A DNA stretch of 64,000 nucleotides, taken from assembly GCF_002259645.1 (NCBI RefSeq), contig NZ_MWWV01000015.1, positions 1 to 64,000 of the forward strand, given 5' to 3'. The position numbers and the translations under genes are program-made. The stretch's first letter is position 1. Every line of letters begins with the position of its first letter. The DNA is from Bifidobacterium tissieri. Its GTDB lineage: Bacteria; Actinomycetota; Actinomycetes; Actinomycetales; Bifidobacteriaceae. A model generated the notes under the pieces. The model did not search any database. It had not been told where the DNA came from and worked only from the letters and a program-made list of their open reading frames with translations. Of this stretch, positions 1 through 7,708 are shown piece after piece.

Positions 1-438
1 TCCTCGGATACGGCGTCGCATGCGTACATCTACCGTCATATGCCGGACGTGTATGGCGTGGTGCACACGCATTCGACGTATGCGACGGCGTGGGCGGCGA
101 CGGGTCAGAACATCCCGTGCGGGCTGACGATGATGGGTGACGAGTTCGGTGGCCCGGTGCCGGTGGGCCCGTTCCGTCTGATCGGTTCGGAGGCGATCGG
201 CGAGGGCGTGGTCGAGACGCTGAGGAAGTATCCGAAGTCTCCGGCGGTGCTGATGCAGAACCATGGCCCGTTCACGATCGGCAGGGACGCGGAGGGCGCG
301 GTGAAGGCCGCGGCGATGACCGAGGAGGTCGCGCATACGATGTGGGCGGCCCGTCAGCTGGGCGAGATCATCGAGATCGATCAGGCGGACATCGACAAGC
401 TCAACGACCGCTACCAGAACGTGTACGGCCAGCACTGA
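1..438 (+). CDS. araD: L-ribulose-5-phosphate 4-epimerase, C-terminal part
   Basis: Class II aldolase-family epimerase converting L-ribulose-5-phosphate to D-xylulose-5-phosphate in L-arabinose catabolism. The reading frame is open from base 1, so the gene starts upstream; about 145 C-terminal residues are seen. YRHMPDVYGVVHTHSTYATA carries the HTH metal-ligand pair typical of AraD/FucA enzymes, and QNHGPFTIG holds the third conserved His. It ends at TGA 436-438. In this organism araD is separated from araA by a 3.4 kb repeat island and a transporter gene rather than forming a compact operon with it. The identification is firm; only the N-terminus is missing. Confidence 0.95.
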   Translation, partial: SSDTASHAYIYRHMPDVYGVVHTHSTYATAWAATGQNIPCGLTMMGDEFGGPVPVGPFRLIGSEAIGEGVVETLRKYPKSPAVLMQNHGPFTIGRDAEGAVKAAAMTEEVAHTMWAARQLGEIIEIDQADIDKLNDRYQNVYGQH

Positions 439-579
439 CGTGCCGGGGCGCCTCCCGCGTTGCGCGGGGCTCGGCGTACCGTTGTACGCCTTCGTCCCGC
501 GCGCCTTGGAGTCGCACGCATCACGCCGGTGCCGCGGCCCGCGTCGCCGGTGCGCGCCCCGTTAGTGTGAGGCCTTTCG

Positions 580-670
580 TTGGTGTGAGCTCACACTAGC
601 GTCGTAGGCCTCCGAATCGTTGGAATTTCAACACCCCCGTCTTTTGGTGTGATCACACTAAGGGATGGGG
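580..670. repeat. Palindromic element family A, copy 1
   Basis: A ~90-bp element built of three palindromes: GTGTGAGCTCACAC, then GTTGGAATTTCAAC, then a longer inverted repeat centred on GTGTGATCACAC whose arms extend to CCCCCGTC and GGGATGGGGG. Written as RNA the last part folds into a stem of about 18 pairs with G:U wobbles. Other full copies are at 758-847, 1015-1106 and 61808-61898. A shared but less conserved tail (TATTCGGGCAG) follows the first three. Confidence 0.85.
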
Positions 671-757
671 GTGTCTGCTATTCGGGCAGATTTTGGAATA
701 TGGGATTGCGCGTGGTCCTGAGGGTGTCGCGCACCCCGTTGGTGTGAGTCCCGTCGC

Positions 758-847
758 TGGTGTGAGCTCACACTAGCGTCGTAGGCCTGCAAAACGTTGA
801 AATTCCAACGTCCCCGTCTTTTGGTGTGATCACACTAAGGGACGGGG
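758..847. repeat. Palindromic element family A, copy 2
   Basis: Same three-palindrome layout as copy 1, with GTTGAAATTCCAAC in the middle and arms CCCCGTC/GACGGGG at the outer end of the last hairpin. The differences from copy 1 keep every palindrome pairable. It is preceded at 738-748 by a single degenerate GGTGTGAG half-unit. Confidence 0.85.
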
Positions 848-1014
848 CGTTCTCTATTCGGGCAGGTTTTGGGATGTGGGATTAAGTGCAGGATCGAACG
901 CGGGAATAGACACGGGATTCAACGTTGGCTTGTGGGCTGGAGCGGTCGGCACAGGCTTCCGTTGCTGGTGTGAGCCCCGTTGGCGTGAGTCCCGTGTTGG
1001 TGCGAGGTCTTTCA

Positions 1015-1106
1015 TTAGTGTGAGCTCACACTAGCGTCGTAGGCCTGCAAAACGTTGAAATTCCAACGTCCCCGTCTTTTGGTGTGATCACACTAAGGGA
1101 CGGGGC
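1015..1106. repeat. Palindromic element family A, copy 3
   Basis: Almost identical to copy 2 through the body. Here the first palindrome is perfect over 18 bases (TAGTGTGAGCTCACACTA). Several degenerate GTGTGAG half-units (about 965-1005) lie just upstream. The tail TATTCGGGCAGGTTTTGG matches the tail of copy 2. Confidence 0.85.
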
Positions 1107-1653
1107 GCTCTCTATTCGGGCAGGTTTTGGAATATGAGATTGCGCGCGCGGTTAAGTATGGGAGTAGGTGTGGAGTGAACAGGACGGGGGTGTGGTGGCC
1201 GACTTGATTTCTTAATTCTTCTGATGTTGTGATGAGCGAGAGACACTGCGGGTTTGCGTTGTATCCGACAACCTTTCGTGCGTCCTCATCCCGTGCGCCT
1301 TGGAGCCGCACGCATTATTGCAGCAGTGTTGCGCAACAGGGGCAAGGGCGGTGTTCTTTGGTGGACGTGCGGTGTGTTTCCTTCGGTTTGCTTCAGAACC
1401 GGATGCGTTCGTCAGTACTATGGCAAGGTGGAATAGGGCGAGATAAGACTCCGATCATTGGAGGTTCTCTGATGGCTGCGGTCATTGCACGAGAACCTTT
1501 TATTATTTCCGGGGAGCATTTGGCGCGGGACAATGATGATCGGCATCGTACCGCTCCGCGGTGAGAGTGGGGCGTATCGGTGTGAGTAGATCTCCTGTTG
1601 ATGGCGTGGTTGGTGCGTTGGGAATGATCGTATGCTGCGAATCTGTGGTCGTG

Positions 1654-2055
1654 TGGCAGAGAATTGCGGATTAAGCTGATATGCCATTCTCTGCCATCGG
1701 TTTTGGCAGAGAATAACGAATTACGACGTTTGAGCATTCCCTGCCACAAGAATTATGGTCCAGAATCGCAAAGTGCAGCGTTGGAGACCAATGAAGTTTC
1801 AATATTTGACATCTTCAAGTCGATTATGGACAGCATGAACCTTATTGAGTGTCGACTGCGTGGCAGAGAGTGCGGGATTTCGGGTAATCGTCATTCCCTG
1901 CCATGATCATGTGGCAGAGAACGGCGATCGGCGGTGATATGCCATTCTCTGCCACGATTTGTGGCAGCGAGCGACGGATTCGTGGTATATGTTCATTCTC
2001 TGCCATGAGCCGTGGCAGAGAATGCAGAATCGTGCCTTATATATATTGTCTGCCA
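1654..2055. repeat. Hairpin array family B, six units on a ~50-bp step
   Basis: Six pairs of TGGCAGAGAAT and its reverse complement ATTCTCTGCCA. Left arms begin at 1654, 1704, 1861, 1912, 1962 and 2013; right arms end at 1696, 1746, 1903, 1954, 2004 and 2055. Each pair encloses about 21 bases that often contain CGGATT and GATATG. Steps are 50, 51, 50 and 51 bp except between units 2 and 3, where about 110 bp of unrelated lower-GC sequence (1747-1858) intervenes. Arms vary (GAGAGT, GCGAGC, TTCCCT), yet several changes still pair. Not CRISPR: the repeat itself is the hairpin and the loop is semi-conserved. Confidence 0.8.
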
Positions 2056-2210
2056 CGACGGGGTGGATCCATGTCCCTTTCTTCTTGGGAGTGTCTCGGT
2101 GGGTGTGCAACTGGTCTTGGCTGACAGCTACGAGGTCGGCAGAAAGAGGCCCCGCTGATCGAAGCAGTGACGACATATGAGAAGACAGTCTCCCGCTTCG
2201 GTGTATATAC

Positions 2211-2640
2211 GACGCACGCATGCACCGAACAAGCACCGGACGCACGCCCCGATGCCCATATGGCGCATATGTGCGTCCGACAAGCATCCAAGCGACTGCC
2301 CGGTGCTCAAACGACGCACGAATACGTCACTTAAGCACCGGAGACACGCCACGGCGCCTGTATGGCACACGCATGCGTCGAACAAGCACTGGAGACACGC
2401 TTCAGTGCGCATTTGACGCACGCGTGAGGCAAACCCGCAGCGAGCCGCACGCCTCGGTGCGTATCCGACGCATGTTTGTGACGAACCCGCACCAGGGGAC
2501 ACGCTTCAGTGCGTATCCGGCATCCATATACGACAAACCCGCATCGAAGGGCGTACTTCGCTGCGGGTTCGTCACAAACGTGAGGCAAACCCGCAGTTGG
2601 AAACCCGATCCAGTGCGTATCTGTCGCACGCATGCGACCA
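2211..2640. repeat. 51-bp tandem repeat family C, array 1, merging into family D hairpins
   Basis: Units start at 2211, 2262, 2313, 2364 and 2415 (exactly 51 bp apart), then near 2467, 2519, 2570 and 2621 with 51-52 bp steps. A unit opens with GACGCACGCATGCGTC-like sequence (arms GACGCA/TGCGTC), then AACAAGCACCGG, and closes with CGGTGCCCAT-like sequence, giving two potential hairpins per unit. From about 2430 the units carry CAAACCCGCAG motifs, and CTGCGGGTTC 2561-2570 pairs with CAAACCCGCAG 2586-2596. The same unit forms the array at 42250-42606. Confidence 0.8.
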
Positions 2641-3572
2641 GGACCAGTTGCACACTTACCGAGACACACCCTTCTTCCCCGGAATCCTTCCGGCGTCTCG
2701 TAGTATGCCCGGATGATCTCGATGTCGATCATCGAAGGTGGGGGGTGTTCGTGAGGCGATATCGGCGACGATGGAATGCCGGTCGGTGCCGTAGCACTGG
2801 CGACAGAGTGGTAGTGGTGACGGAGAGTGGTGGCAAGTGGCAGAGCGGTAGCGAATGGTGTTTGTGATGGTGAAGTCGTGGTGCTGAAGGGGTTCTTGGT
2901 GTTGGTGGTTGTGTGGATAGGTAGTGGCGGTGGGCACCGATAACAGGGGGAGTTGGCGGCGACAAGAGGCTGGCGGAAACGGGAGGCGAGCGGCAAGAAG
3001 GGATGCGGTTTCGAAAAGAACTGCGAGCTCAACACCGCGATCAATATCCAAGTCGCCGGGAGTGCCTCGAAGATCCTGAACGCGCATGGAGGGGCTGTAA
3101 GACGAAGCAGTCACGGTCGTACAACTCTGGACCCAGTGACGTGCGAACCAAGCAGTCACCACGGTGGTGAGGCTTGGAGCGGACGGACGCAACCGTCCTG
3201 CAAGCTAGAACAAATTAGTCTTAACGGCTGGAGGCAATGGTCTGCTGATGGCGGTGGAACGTTGGCGGCGGGTGGCAGTGGGGAACCAGCTGCGAAGGGA
3301 CGTTGGTGGTAGCGATTTTTGCCGGACGTGGTGTCGTCCGCGACGCTGGTGTGGTGTTGGCGACGGTGTTGGCAGTGGCGCTGGCCGCGACGCCAGTCGC
3401 GGCGTCGCAACGGCGGTGGGCGACACGCCGTAAGTTATAGCGAGTTATTAGTCAATTGTATTTGTAATCAGTTTCACAACGTGCTCATTATCAAGCATGA
3501 GATCACAAGAACGAACATTAATGTTCTATTTATGGTAGTGAAACAATAAGAAATGTTTGATTCGAGTCGATT

Positions 3573-3590
3573 TATGTGAACGCTCTCATA
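3573..3590. promoter_or_regulatory. LacI-type operator upstream of the sugar transporter
   Basis: TATGTGAACGCTCTCATA is a near-perfect palindrome with a central CG-containing core, as expected for a LacI-family regulator. It differs at one base from the perfect operator in front of araA (5398-5415), so the two genes probably share a regulator such as an AraR- or AraQ-like protein; the protein itself is not in the window. A second, weaker match (ATGTGAACGATGCGCATG, about 3629-3646) abuts the -35 box. Confidence 0.75.
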
Positions 3591-3650
3591 TTTTTGGAAA
3601 AAGTTGGAAAACGCATGATAAATGGCGGATGTGAACGATGCGCATGTGGC

Positions 3651-3679
3651 TTGACATGCCATTTTGTGAGCGGTAACAT
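3651..3679 (+). promoter_or_regulatory. Promoter of the sugar transporter gene
   Basis: TTGACA at 3651-3656 and TAACAT at 3674-3679 are separated by 17 bases, a near-consensus housekeeping promoter. The predicted start near 3686 gives a leader of about 130 nt before the ATG at 3818. The weaker LacI-type operator lies directly upstream of the -35 element. Confidence 0.7.
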
Positions 3680-3817
3680 TTCAACCAGCTACCGAAAGGG
3701 AACGAACTTGGGCGAACATGTTTGTTCTTGATCGATTGGCTGATGGAGCATTCCGGGTCGTTGGAGTCCCGCTTGATGCGTCCGTCACAAGGGTGAAACA
3801 AAAATCAAGGAAGAACA

Positions 3818-5191
3818 ATGTCTCAGACTTCTCAGGGCGCTGTTAAGCAGGGCTCGATGAAATATGTGGTCATTCTGGCGGTCAGCGCCGGTCTGGCCGG
3901 TCTGCTGTACGGCTACGATACCGTGAGCATCTCGGGTGCCATCGTGTACCTGTCCTCGTTGTGGAAGCTTTCCGCCGCCATGGAAGGCCTCATCATTTCC
4001 TCCATTATGATTGGTGGCGTCATCGGCGTCGGCGTCTCCGGCTTCATCTCCGATCGCATCGGTCGTCGTCCGGTGCTGCTGATCGGTGCCGCGGCCTTCT
4101 TCGTGGCAGCCCTGTGGTCCGCCATGGTGAACGACCCGACCTCCATGATCATCGCTCGTATCCTTGGTGGTCTTGGTATCGGCCTCGCCTCCTCGCTGGC
4201 CATTACGTACATCACCGAGTGCGCTCCTGCCAAGTACCGTGGCACGCTGTCCTCGATGTACCAGCTGCTCACCATTCTTGGTATCTTCCTGACCAACCTC
4301 ATCAACTTCTGGATCGCCGGCTTCGGTGGCATCCACTCCGACTTCGCCGACAAGGCCTGGCGTTGGATGCTGGGTATCGGTGCTCTTCCGGCACTGATCC
4401 TCTTCATCGCCCTGGCTCTGTCTCCTGAGTCCCCACGCTTCCTGCTCCAGTCCGGCAACAAGGAGAAGGGCTTCGCGGTCCTCGAGCGCATCGGTGGTAC
4501 CGAGTCCGCCAAGAAGGAAGCCGCTGAGATCGAAGCCTCCATCGCCGAGAACGCCAAGGGCTCCCTGTCCGATCTGTTCCGCGCCCCGCTGGCTCACGCC
4601 ATGCTCGTCGGTATCTTCCTGGCCATCTTCAACCAGGCCGTTGGTCAGAACGCCATCTCCTACTACGCTCCGACCATCTTCAAGCCGATCTTCCAGGGCG
4701 ACACCGCCGCCTTCCTGTGCTCCACGCTGATCGGTCTCGTCGAGCTCCTGTTCACCTTCGTGGGCATGTACTTCATCGATAAGCTCGGTCGTAAGCCGCT
4801 GATGCTTGCCGGTTCCCTCGGCATGTGCATCTTCTACTTCCTCATGGGTCTGTCCATGCTGCTCAACTGGTCCGGTGTGCTCACGCTGATCTTCGCCTGC
4901 CTGGTCATCGCGTCCTTCGCCTTCTCGATGGGCCCGGTCACCTGGGTCATGATCTCCGAGCTGTTCCCGACCTACCTGCGTGGTCGTGCCGCTGGTCTGT
5001 GCACCGTGTTCCTGTGGGGCGCCAACTTCCTGGTCGCCCAGTTCACCCCGGTCATGTTCAGCGCTTGGGGTGGTGGCACCTTCATCTTCTGGGCCGCCAT
5101 GGATCTCGTCGCCTTCCTCGGCGTGAAGTTCCTGGTTCCCGAGACCAAGGGCAAGACCCTTGAGGAGATCCAGTCCTTCTGGACCAAGTGA
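3818..5191 (+). CDS. Sugar-porter family MFS transporter, probably L-arabinose/D-xylose uptake
   Basis: A 457-residue twelve-helix membrane transporter of the sugar-porter (AraE/XylE) branch. It has GLLYGYDTVSISGA in helix 1, the loop motif DRIGRRP near residue 85, PESPRFL before the central loop, DKLGRKP after helix 8, and the C-terminal signature PETKGKTLEEI, all diagnostic of this family. AAGGA at 3807-3811 sits 6 bases before the ATG. Position between araD and araA, and an operator shared with araA, point to arabinose as a substrate, although family members also take xylose, glucose or galactose. Codon use is strongly biased, as in highly expressed genes. Confidence 0.9.
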   Translation: MSQTSQGAVKQGSMKYVVILAVSAGLAGLLYGYDTVSISGAIVYLSSLWKLSAAMEGLIISSIMIGGVIGVGVSGFISDRIGRRPVLLIGAAAFFVAALWSAMVNDPTSMIIARILGGLGIGLASSLAITYITECAPAKYRGTLSSMYQLLTILGIFLTNLINFWIAGFGGIHSDFADKAWRWMLGIGALPALILFIALALSPESPRFLLQSGNKEKGFAVLERIGGTESAKKEAAEIEASIAENAKGSLSDLFRAPLAHAMLVGIFLAIFNQAVGQNAISYYAPTIFKPIFQGDTAAFLCSTLIGLVELLFTFVGMYFIDKLGRKPLMLAGSLGMCIFYFLMGLSMLLNWSGVLTLIFACLVIASFAFSMGPVTWVMISELFPTYLRGRAAGLCTVFLWGANFLVAQFTPVMFSAWGGGTFIFWAAMDLVAFLGVKFLVPETKGKTLEEIQSFWTK

Positions 5192-5216
5192 TCCCCTCGG
5201 GTACATTCCTCAATCC

Positions 5217-5261
5217 TTGGTGTGATCACACTAGTGGAATCGTCCTGGTGTGATCACACCA
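5217..5261. repeat. Two partial family A palindromes
   Basis: TTGGTGTGATCACACTAG (5217-5234) and CTGGTGTGATCACACCA (5245-5261) are isolated copies of the third palindrome of family A. They lie 25 bases after the transporter stop codon, where no other terminator is visible, and about 95 bases before the araA promoter. They could act as a weak terminator or protein site. The rest of the 300-bp gap up to araA holds only the promoter and operator listed separately. Confidence 0.7.
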
Positions 5262-5354
5262 CCACACTCGCACACGCATCCAACACGTATCGCACACGCA
5301 TCGCGCTTGCGAAACGAAAAACGAATAGATATAGCAACTTTGACGAGCGACGCG

Positions 5355-5384
5355 GTTGCCTGTCGAGGCCGCTACTGCTACACT
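5355..5384 (+). promoter_or_regulatory. Probable araA promoter
   Basis: TTGCCT (5355-5360) and TACACT (5379-5384) are spaced by 18 bases. The implied start near 5391 falls just before the perfect palindromic operator at 5398-5415, the arrangement expected for repression. The call rests on consensus matching only. Confidence 0.5.
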
Positions 5385-5397
5385 GTGTAGTGGCTGA

Positions 5398-5415
5398 TAT
5401 GTGAACGCTCACATA
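5398..5415. promoter_or_regulatory. Perfect LacI-type operator in front of araA
   Basis: TATGTGAACGCTCACATA; apart from the central bases it is a full palindrome. It lies immediately downstream of the predicted araA transcription start. It matches the site at 3573-3590 at 17 of 18 positions. A partial second half-site (GTTCACAC) follows at about 5420-5427. Confidence 0.8.
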
Positions 5416-5491
5416 CCGGTGTTCACACATCGAAAACTTAATTCCGCATCATCCAAAACCAAACACCAAAATAGGCACAAAGGAGTCAATT

Positions 5492-7009
5492 ATGGTTATG
5501 GAGAACCCCTTCGAGGGCAAGGAAATCTGGTTCGGCGTCGGTTCGCAGGACCTCTACGGTGAGGAAGCCCTTCGCCAGGTGGCCATCCACTCCGGCGAAA
5601 TGGTCGACTACCTGAACAAGACCGGCAAGATCCCGGCCAAGATCGTCCTCAAGCCCACCCTGAAGTCTTCCGACGGTGTCAAGGAGTTCATGGTTGAGGC
5701 CTCCGCCAACCCGAACGTCATCGGTGTCATCACCTGGTGCCACACCTTCTCTCCGGCCAAGATGTGGATCCGTGGTCTTGAAGTGCTGACCAAGCCGCTG
5801 CTGCAGCTGGCCACCCAGCACCACAAGGAGATCCCGTGGGAGACCATCGACATGGACTTCATGAACCTGAACCAGGCCGCCCACGGCGACCGTGAGTTCG
5901 GTTACATCGTCTCCCGCCTCGGCATTCCGCGCAAGATCGTCGTCGGCCACTACACCGATCCCGAGGTCGCCGAGAAGGTCGGCACCTGGGCTCGCGCCTG
6001 CGCCGGCTGGGACGCCTCCAACAACATGAAGGTCATGCGCTGGGGCGACAACATGCGTAACGTGGCCGTCACCGAGGGTGACAAGACCGAAGCCGAGCGC
6101 GTGTTCGGTGCCTCCATCAACACCTGGGCCGTCAACGAGCTCGTCGCCGCCTACGACGCCGTCAAGGACGATCAGGTCAAGGACATCATCGAGGACTACA
6201 AGGCCAAGTACGACGTGGATCCGGCCCTGCTGGACGCCAAGTACGACTCCCTGTTCATCGCGGCCAAGGAAGAGGCCGCCATGGTCAACATGATGCGTGA
6301 GAACGGCTGCACCGCCGGCGTGGACAACTTCGAGGACCTCGGTGCCCTCCCGCAGCTGCCCGGCGTTGGCCCGCAGCGCTTCCCGTCCGAGTACGGCTGG
6401 GGCTTCTCCGCTGAAGGCGACTGGAAGACCTCCGTCCTTGTGCGCATCGGTGCCGTCATGGGCTACGGCCTCGAGGGTGGTGCCTCCCTCATGGAGGACT
6501 ACTCCTACAACTTCACCGAGGGCGACGAGCTCGACATGGGCTCCCACATGCTCGAGGTCTCCCCGGCCATCGGCACCATCGCCAAGCCGAAGCTGGAGAT
6601 CCACCCGCTGGGCATCGGCGGCAAGGCCGACCCGGTGCGTCTGGTCTTCTCCGGCAAGCCGAAGAAGGACGCCGTCGTGGTCTCCATGGCCGACGAGCGC
6701 GAGCGCTTCCGTCTGCTCATGGACGTCGTGGACGTCGTTGAGCCGCAGGGCTCCCTCCAGAAGCTGCCGTGTGCCCGCGCCGTCTGGAAGCCGCAGCCGT
6801 CCCTGAAGACCGCTGTTCAGTGCTGGATCACCGCCGGCGGTTCTCACCACACCTGCATGACCACTTCCGTTGGTCGTGAGGCTTGGGAGGACTTCGCCCG
6901 CATCGCCGGTGTCGAGCTCGCCGTGATCGACGAGAACACCACCACCCGCCAGTTCGAGAAGGAACTGGAGCTGTCGGAGATGTACCACCGTCTGAACAAC
7001 CGCCACTGA
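5492..7009 (+). CDS. araA: L-arabinose isomerase
   Basis: Cytoplasmic enzyme interconverting L-arabinose and L-ribulose, the first step of the pathway that araD continues. At 505 residues it is the usual length. It opens with the family-typical EIWFGVGSQDLYGEEALRQV, and contains TWCHTFSPAKMWI, DMDFMNLNQAAHGDREFGY, and the late SLMEDYSYN and GSHMLEVSPAI segments that carry active-site Glu and His residues. AAGGAG at 5480-5485 is 6 bases from the ATG at 5492; the next in-frame ATG (5498) is too far for this site. Codon use is strongly biased. A co-directional araB is not present here. Confidence 0.97.
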   Translation: MVMENPFEGKEIWFGVGSQDLYGEEALRQVAIHSGEMVDYLNKTGKIPAKIVLKPTLKSSDGVKEFMVEASANPNVIGVITWCHTFSPAKMWIRGLEVLTKPLLQLATQHHKEIPWETIDMDFMNLNQAAHGDREFGYIVSRLGIPRKIVVGHYTDPEVAEKVGTWARACAGWDASNNMKVMRWGDNMRNVAVTEGDKTEAERVFGASINTWAVNELVAAYDAVKDDQVKDIIEDYKAKYDVDPALLDAKYDSLFIAAKEEAAMVNMMRENGCTAGVDNFEDLGALPQLPGVGPQRFPSEYGWGFSAEGDWKTSVLVRIGAVMGYGLEGGASLMEDYSYNFTEGDELDMGSHMLEVSPAIGTIAKPKLEIHPLGIGGKADPVRLVFSGKPKKDAVVVSMADERERFRLLMDVVDVVEPQGSLQKLPCARAVWKPQPSLKTAVQCWITAGGSHHTCMTTSVGREAWEDFARIAGVELAVIDENTTTRQFEKELELSEMYHRLNNRH

Positions 7010-7020
7010 GCAATAGGAGT

Positions 7021-7064
7021 AATAGTGAGGTGACGGACACCGTGATGGACGTCACCTCACTATT
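7021..7064 (+). terminator. Perfect 15-bp stem after araA
   Basis: AATAGTGAGGTGACG (7021-7035) and CGTCACCTCACTATT (7050-7064) are exact reverse complements around a 14-base loop. It begins 12 bases after the araA stop. There is no U-run, so it may protect the mRNA 3' end or slow polymerase upstream of the next hairpin. Confidence 0.65.
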
Positions 7065-7157
7065 GATGTCGTGAATGGCTGGATCCTGTGACCGCGACGA
7101 AGATCGGTCGTTGCCGTCGCAGGCGGTAGCCGGAATTCTTTTTCTCCTTCCTTCCCT

Positions 7158-7194
7158 AGAGGGCCGTTTCCATATTGGAAGCGGCCCTCTTTTC
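7158..7194 (+). terminator. Rho-independent terminator of araA
   Basis: AGAGGGCCGTTTCC and GGAAGCGGCCCTCT form a 14-pair stem with one G:U, a five-base loop and a trailing TTTT. This is the canonical terminator of the araA transcript. Confidence 0.85.
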
Positions 7195-7708
7195 GTTGTT
7201 CGGTATCAGACGCTTGCACAATCTGTGGTTATATGACGGATGGGGGTTCGTGAGCGGTGAAGCTCCGATACTCCTGATTGCATACTCCTGATTGCATACA
7301 CCTGATTGGCGTGGCGAATTATCTCCAGAACGATTTTGGAGTTCATCGAATTTTTTCTGGACAACCGGATTGCGCACGGCCATGCGGGCGTCCGTCGCCC
7401 GCAGTACCCATATGACCACGCCTCAACATGTGAACAGTGCATGAATTCCCAGCCCCCGTATGCGGTACGTAGTCGATTGATTTGCGCCACATAAGGGGGC
7501 ATCTGATGACACGAGTGAATACATCCGTTACGTAGCGAGGCTCATAAGGGTGCATGTCGTGTGATGTGGATGGGGAAAGTGGGGGATGACAGCGATATGC
7601 CAGAAGCATATTCTTGCGTTCAGGATTGAGAGGCATATGTGCTGGTGGGCATCGAACGGGTGCATGGAACATGTGCGAGTTCGATGACTGAGGAGAGTCT
7701 TACAAGGA
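7195..7708. other. 500-bp gap before the carrier-protein operon; short tandem repeat
   Basis: No gene is supported. Three tandem 14-bp copies of CATACTCCTGATTG (first and third with one change) run from 7267 to 7308. GCCCCCGTATG (7452-7462) and CATAAGGGGGC (7490-7500) are near-complementary, and a diverged version of the second arm recurs near 7547, so the region could form an RNA leader structure. The promoter of the downstream operon should lie here, but no clean -35/-10 pair was recognised. Confidence 0.5.

Larger units (their letters stand above)
439..3572. other. 3.1 kb repeat island without a convincing gene
   Basis: No frame here has a ribosome-binding site plus recognisable protein; short frames are open in many phases at once because the repeats have periods divisible by three or contain few stops. 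In order it holds three copies of a ~90-bp palindromic element (580-1106), a hairpin array on a ~50-bp step (1654-2055), an array of 51-bp units (2211-2640), and a G-rich, C-poor stretch on the plus strand (about 2740-3420) with many GGTGG/GGCGG runs. From 3425 to 3570 the sequence turns AT-rich and contains the perfect palindrome GAACATTAATGTTC at 3513-3526. A 27-bp imperfect repeat around CGCCTTGGAGYCGCACGCAT occurs near 494-520 and 1289-1315. Confidence 0.7.

Noticed and set aside
580-1106. CRP/LacI operators in the family A palindromes
   Set aside because: Half-site spacing differs from the araA operator and copies are not placed at promoters, so they are listed as repeats, not operators.
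1229-1564. Small genes within the 0.4-3.5 kb island
   Set aside because: Frames are short, overlap repeats, lack ribosome sites and recognisable products.
1654-2055. CRISPR array
   Set aside because: The step is regular, but the repeated parts are inverted arms around a conserved loop, not identical direct repeats with unique spacers, and no cas gene is present.
2656-3192. Minus-strand frames in the G-rich part of the island as a real or decayed gene
   Set aside because: A few protein-like stretches appear, but in different frames with Pro/Thr/Ser low complexity; not enough to call a pseudogene.
5486-7006. 506-codon open frame antisense to araA
   Set aside because: It mirrors araA exactly, has Asp/Gly/Val/His-rich composition typical of a shadow in GC-rich DNA, and no ribosome site.
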